Of a stretch of DNA of 64,000 nt, positions 61,101 to 64,000 are shown in pieces (positions within the stretch are counted from its first letter, which is position 1; every line of letters begins with the position of its first letter). Location: contig NC_090943.1 of NCBI RefSeq assembly GCF_040807025.1, positions 23,775,213 through 23,839,212 of the forward strand. The letters run 5' to 3'. This stretch comes from Struthio camelus. Taxonomy: Eukaryota > Chordata > Aves > Struthioniformes > Struthionidae. The notes beneath the pieces were generated by a model that saw only the letters and a list, made by a program, of their open reading frames with translations, did no database searches and was not told where the DNA came from. The position numbers and the translations under genes were made by a program.

Positions 61101-64000
61101 AGAAGCAGCAAAAGAAGTCTAGTTTCTTCTTTTTTGGCAAGACTGACAACATTTGCTAACAGAATATTTTTTGAAGATGAACACCTGTCCTCTGAGAAAT
61201 TTATCAAAACCAACAACCTATTTCTTTAAGTCCACTGGATCTAATGCTGACAAAGCAATTGGGAAACTACATACAAAGATACCCTCAGTGATCATTTCTT
61301 TTAACTTTACTTTTTATTTTTACTCTATAAAGCAGGTAGCATTTTGATGTCTTAAGTAGCTGGAGGGGGGGTTGTTTATATAATTTCTCTATTTTGGTTT
61401 TCTTAAATTGTGACAACAGTTTGGTCATAAGATTAGTTCTTGATTCTGGTAATATACAACAAATCACTTGCCTATAGTATTCTAGAGGGAGAAGGGTGCT
61501 TGGAAACAGTAACTTGTAAATTGCAATCTGTTAGGGAAGTTCTAAGTCTGTTTTTTAAAACTGCTTAGTTGACTCATATCTGCATTAGACAAGCATATTT
61601 TTAGAGGAAGATAAAAACATTATGTCCACGGAGGGAAGGTCTACTGGAGCAGTTCGCTGGAGGAATATTATACTTGGCATCCCCATTTATTTTAGTGCAT
61701 ATTAGCAGTCTGAGTTTGCTAGCTGCTGCACTGCAAAGATTAGGTGTATAACCCAAAAGCCATGCCAATACACTGTTAGCAAGGAGGCAGACGTGAAGAC
61801 CAACAGCTGTCTCGGGGATCTATCTCACTGGTCTCTATCTTAACTGCATTTTCATGGTAGTCCACTGCATACATTGCTTTTAGAACTAAAAGCTAGGCAG
61901 AAAAGAAAATCAAAGCAAAAGAGGAAGGTTCAGAATGGAGAAAGTGCCAGCAGTCCATTTAATCACAGTTCTCGTCTTTGACAGGGCCAGTACAAGATGT
62001 TTTGGAACGCATACAAGATTCCTTAATGCATAGTAATACAATGATATGGCTAAGGCAAATTTCTCCCAATCACAGGCAACATGTAGATGTTTTAAGCACT
62101 GAACTAAACTGTACTAAAGGGCATATCTCTGTTTTATCTCTTTAAGGTCTACTTCTGTCTTGATACGACTAAGTTAAATGCCTTAATATTTTCAAGTACC
62201 CAAGTTGCATAGCTTAATTGTGGTATTCTTACCCATTTCATTATATAAGAGAATATATTAAATGCATCAATTCAGTAAGTCGGGTGACCTGCATTATACA
62301 AGAAGTCAGGCTAAGATTATTTTAATTTTGCTTTTGGGTCTTAATATTTATGAATTATGCAAGTGGGATTATACGAAGCATATCGCCGTAGTTCCCTCAG
62401 ATCCATGTAACCTGGGCTTTTTGCCCTGACTACATTAAAAAATTACAACAAGCAAATTGCTAATTAATATTTGCAGGTATAGATGCCAGAAACTTGTTTC
62501 TAGGGTTTATATTGTCCTCGATTTTTCTGTTTTCAAAGCAGTACTTGCAAACCAGCTCACATAAAGTAAAATATCAAATGTTCACTTTGCAATTTTGTTA
62601 AATCACTCTAGATAACAAGTTCACCAGAGCCAAACACAAAAATATGGTTACCCTATTCGCTCTATTAAGCTTTAGTGGTATATTGTGATATACCTTTAAG
62701 AAATACAAACTGTGAGCTGCGGGCTGCTGGGACCCTGGTTGCCTGAGCCTTTCTAGGGGGGAATCCCGAGGGATGCTGGCCCGGCTCGTGCTGCGCCAGC
62801 TTACTGACACTGCCATGGGCAACCACCTGTCCTGGTGCTTTTTTTTGCACCAACACCTGTTCTCAACGTGGCCAAACCCAATACGGTCGCTTCTCTTTGC
62901 TGATAACTCAGACCAGATTTCAACCAATGATGAGGTTAATATTAGTCTTTTCCTCCTCCCCCATTTTTCTCCGAAAGAAAATGGGAATGTTTTGATTGAC
63001 CGGAATGGGAGTTAGACTGGAACACTACTCCCCTGATAAAGAGCCCCTTTGAACTCAAGTACTTGAAATACAACTAAGCAGCAAGCAAAGACTGGGTGCA
63101 CTATGAAACTAGTAATGGAAGCAGACTTCTCTGTAGAGACTGTAGTACTCGCAGAAGCTATTTTTAATGTTATTGGTGTGTCTTGTAAGCCTAATTAAAA
63201 AAAAAAAATGTTTCCTGACATAGTATTCTAATACTTTCATGTATTATCAAAGCAGCAAAGTTTCTTTATTTAAGAAAATACATTTTGTTTATTGCCTACT
63301 ACAGAGAAGGGAATGTAAGAATTTCTTACTTAGGCAAGGTAACAGTTAATTTTCATGTGTGCTTTTGTGTTTATTTTGCTCACCTGAGCAGTACCATTGA
63401 AATTAATGATATTGTTTTTATCCTTAGATCATTTTACATGTATATTTGTATAACTAGAACATTAGAGTGGAGTTTATTTCTTGATACAGCCAGCCTATGT
63501 GGAGTGCAGAGATGTCCACTGCACAAACTGCAGGCTGTGGAACTGGTCTGTACATCAATCAATTCAAGCCTAGCAGTGAAACTAAATGTCCGGAAAGTTA
63601 GACAGTGGTACAGTCCGACATATCCCATACAGAAAATAATTACTGTATAGAGCTCACTTAATTTATTTTGGCAATAAGCACGCTGAGTTTGGATAAACCA
63701 GTCTCAGAGAAACAGGATATTCATCTCACTTTAACATTTATGTCCTTTGACATGGCAGTTTGGGTTATACTTCTGCTTCTAAAAGGGATTAAATAGGACA
63801 ATACACAGTGGCCTCTCAAACGGATGCTTTTCAGACCATAAGTATACTAGGGCTTTTCAGATATTGGATAATCAATTTTTGTCATACAAAGACGGCTAAA
63901 AGTTCACACCAGATTTTTTATATTTTTATATTAGGAATACTTAACGTCCACTTCAGCCTGTGTTTATGATACCTGTTTGCCTTTGCTGACTACTAAACTG
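58181..64000. other. Intergenic region upstream of STAM
   Basis: After a T/G-rich transition (58190-58230) the sequence is AT-rich. No exon was recognised on either strand. A (TA)n microsatellite is at 60453-60472 and a moderately GC-rich unassigned block is at about 62690-62890. In human the head-to-head neighbour is HACD1, but its GC-rich first exon is not visible here and probably lies further right. Confidence 0.6.
60453..60472. repeat. (AT)n microsatellite
   Basis: About ten AT units precede ACACATG in the region upstream of STAM. Confidence 0.9.

Noticed and set aside
1..64000. CRISPR arrays, prokaryotic operons, tRNA or rRNA genes, integrated viral genes
   Set aside because: I saw no regularly spaced repeats, no operon-like gene packing, no RNA-gene signatures and no viral protein motifs. 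The only reverse-transcriptase sequence is CR1.

Overview
The window looks like vertebrate nuclear DNA, most likely from a bird. It is AT-rich with two isolated CpG islands, genes are split into short exons by GT-AG introns, and the only recognisable interspersed repeats are CR1-type LINE fragments, the dominant LINE family of birds and other sauropsids. A reptile cannot be excluded from sequence alone.

The main content is one complete gene on the minus strand, STAM (signal transducing adaptor molecule 1). I could place all 14 coding exons from the ATG at 57777 to the TAG ending at 22650. They join in frame to 1632 nt, or 543 residues. In order the protein has a VHS domain, a ubiquitin-interacting motif, an SH3 domain, the coiled-coil/ITAM core and a Gln/Pro-rich tail. 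With HRS it forms the ESCRT-0 complex, which sorts ubiquitinated receptors on endosomes. The promoter lies in a CpG island (about 57290-58180). The 3' UTR probably continues below 22649, perhaps to about 17870.

About 21 kb downstream of STAM, in the same orientation, a second CpG island (about 690-1790) holds one short coding exon (1554-1614, minus). It encodes a signal peptide and ends in a perfect donor site. Its length, splice phase and residues suggest exon 1 of a mannose receptor gene (MRC1-like), with the rest lying beyond the left edge. STAM followed by MRC1 matches the order I recall for human 10p12, but I could not see TMEM236, which lies between them there.

Region by region: 1-1800 is the MRC1-like first exon, its intron and CpG island, with an 84-bp near-perfect palindrome and a YY1-like tandem repeat. 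1800-17885 is intergenic, with two CR1 fragments, a small minisatellite and one unassigned exon-like block. 17886-22649 is the probable STAM 3' UTR. 22650-57777 is STAM, with a third CR1 copy in intron 2. 57778-58180 is the STAM 5' UTR and promoter. 58181-64000 is upstream intergenic sequence with no recognisable gene. I see no tRNA, rRNA, CRISPR array, viral gene or prokaryote-type system, and nothing that convincingly amounts to a new biological system.
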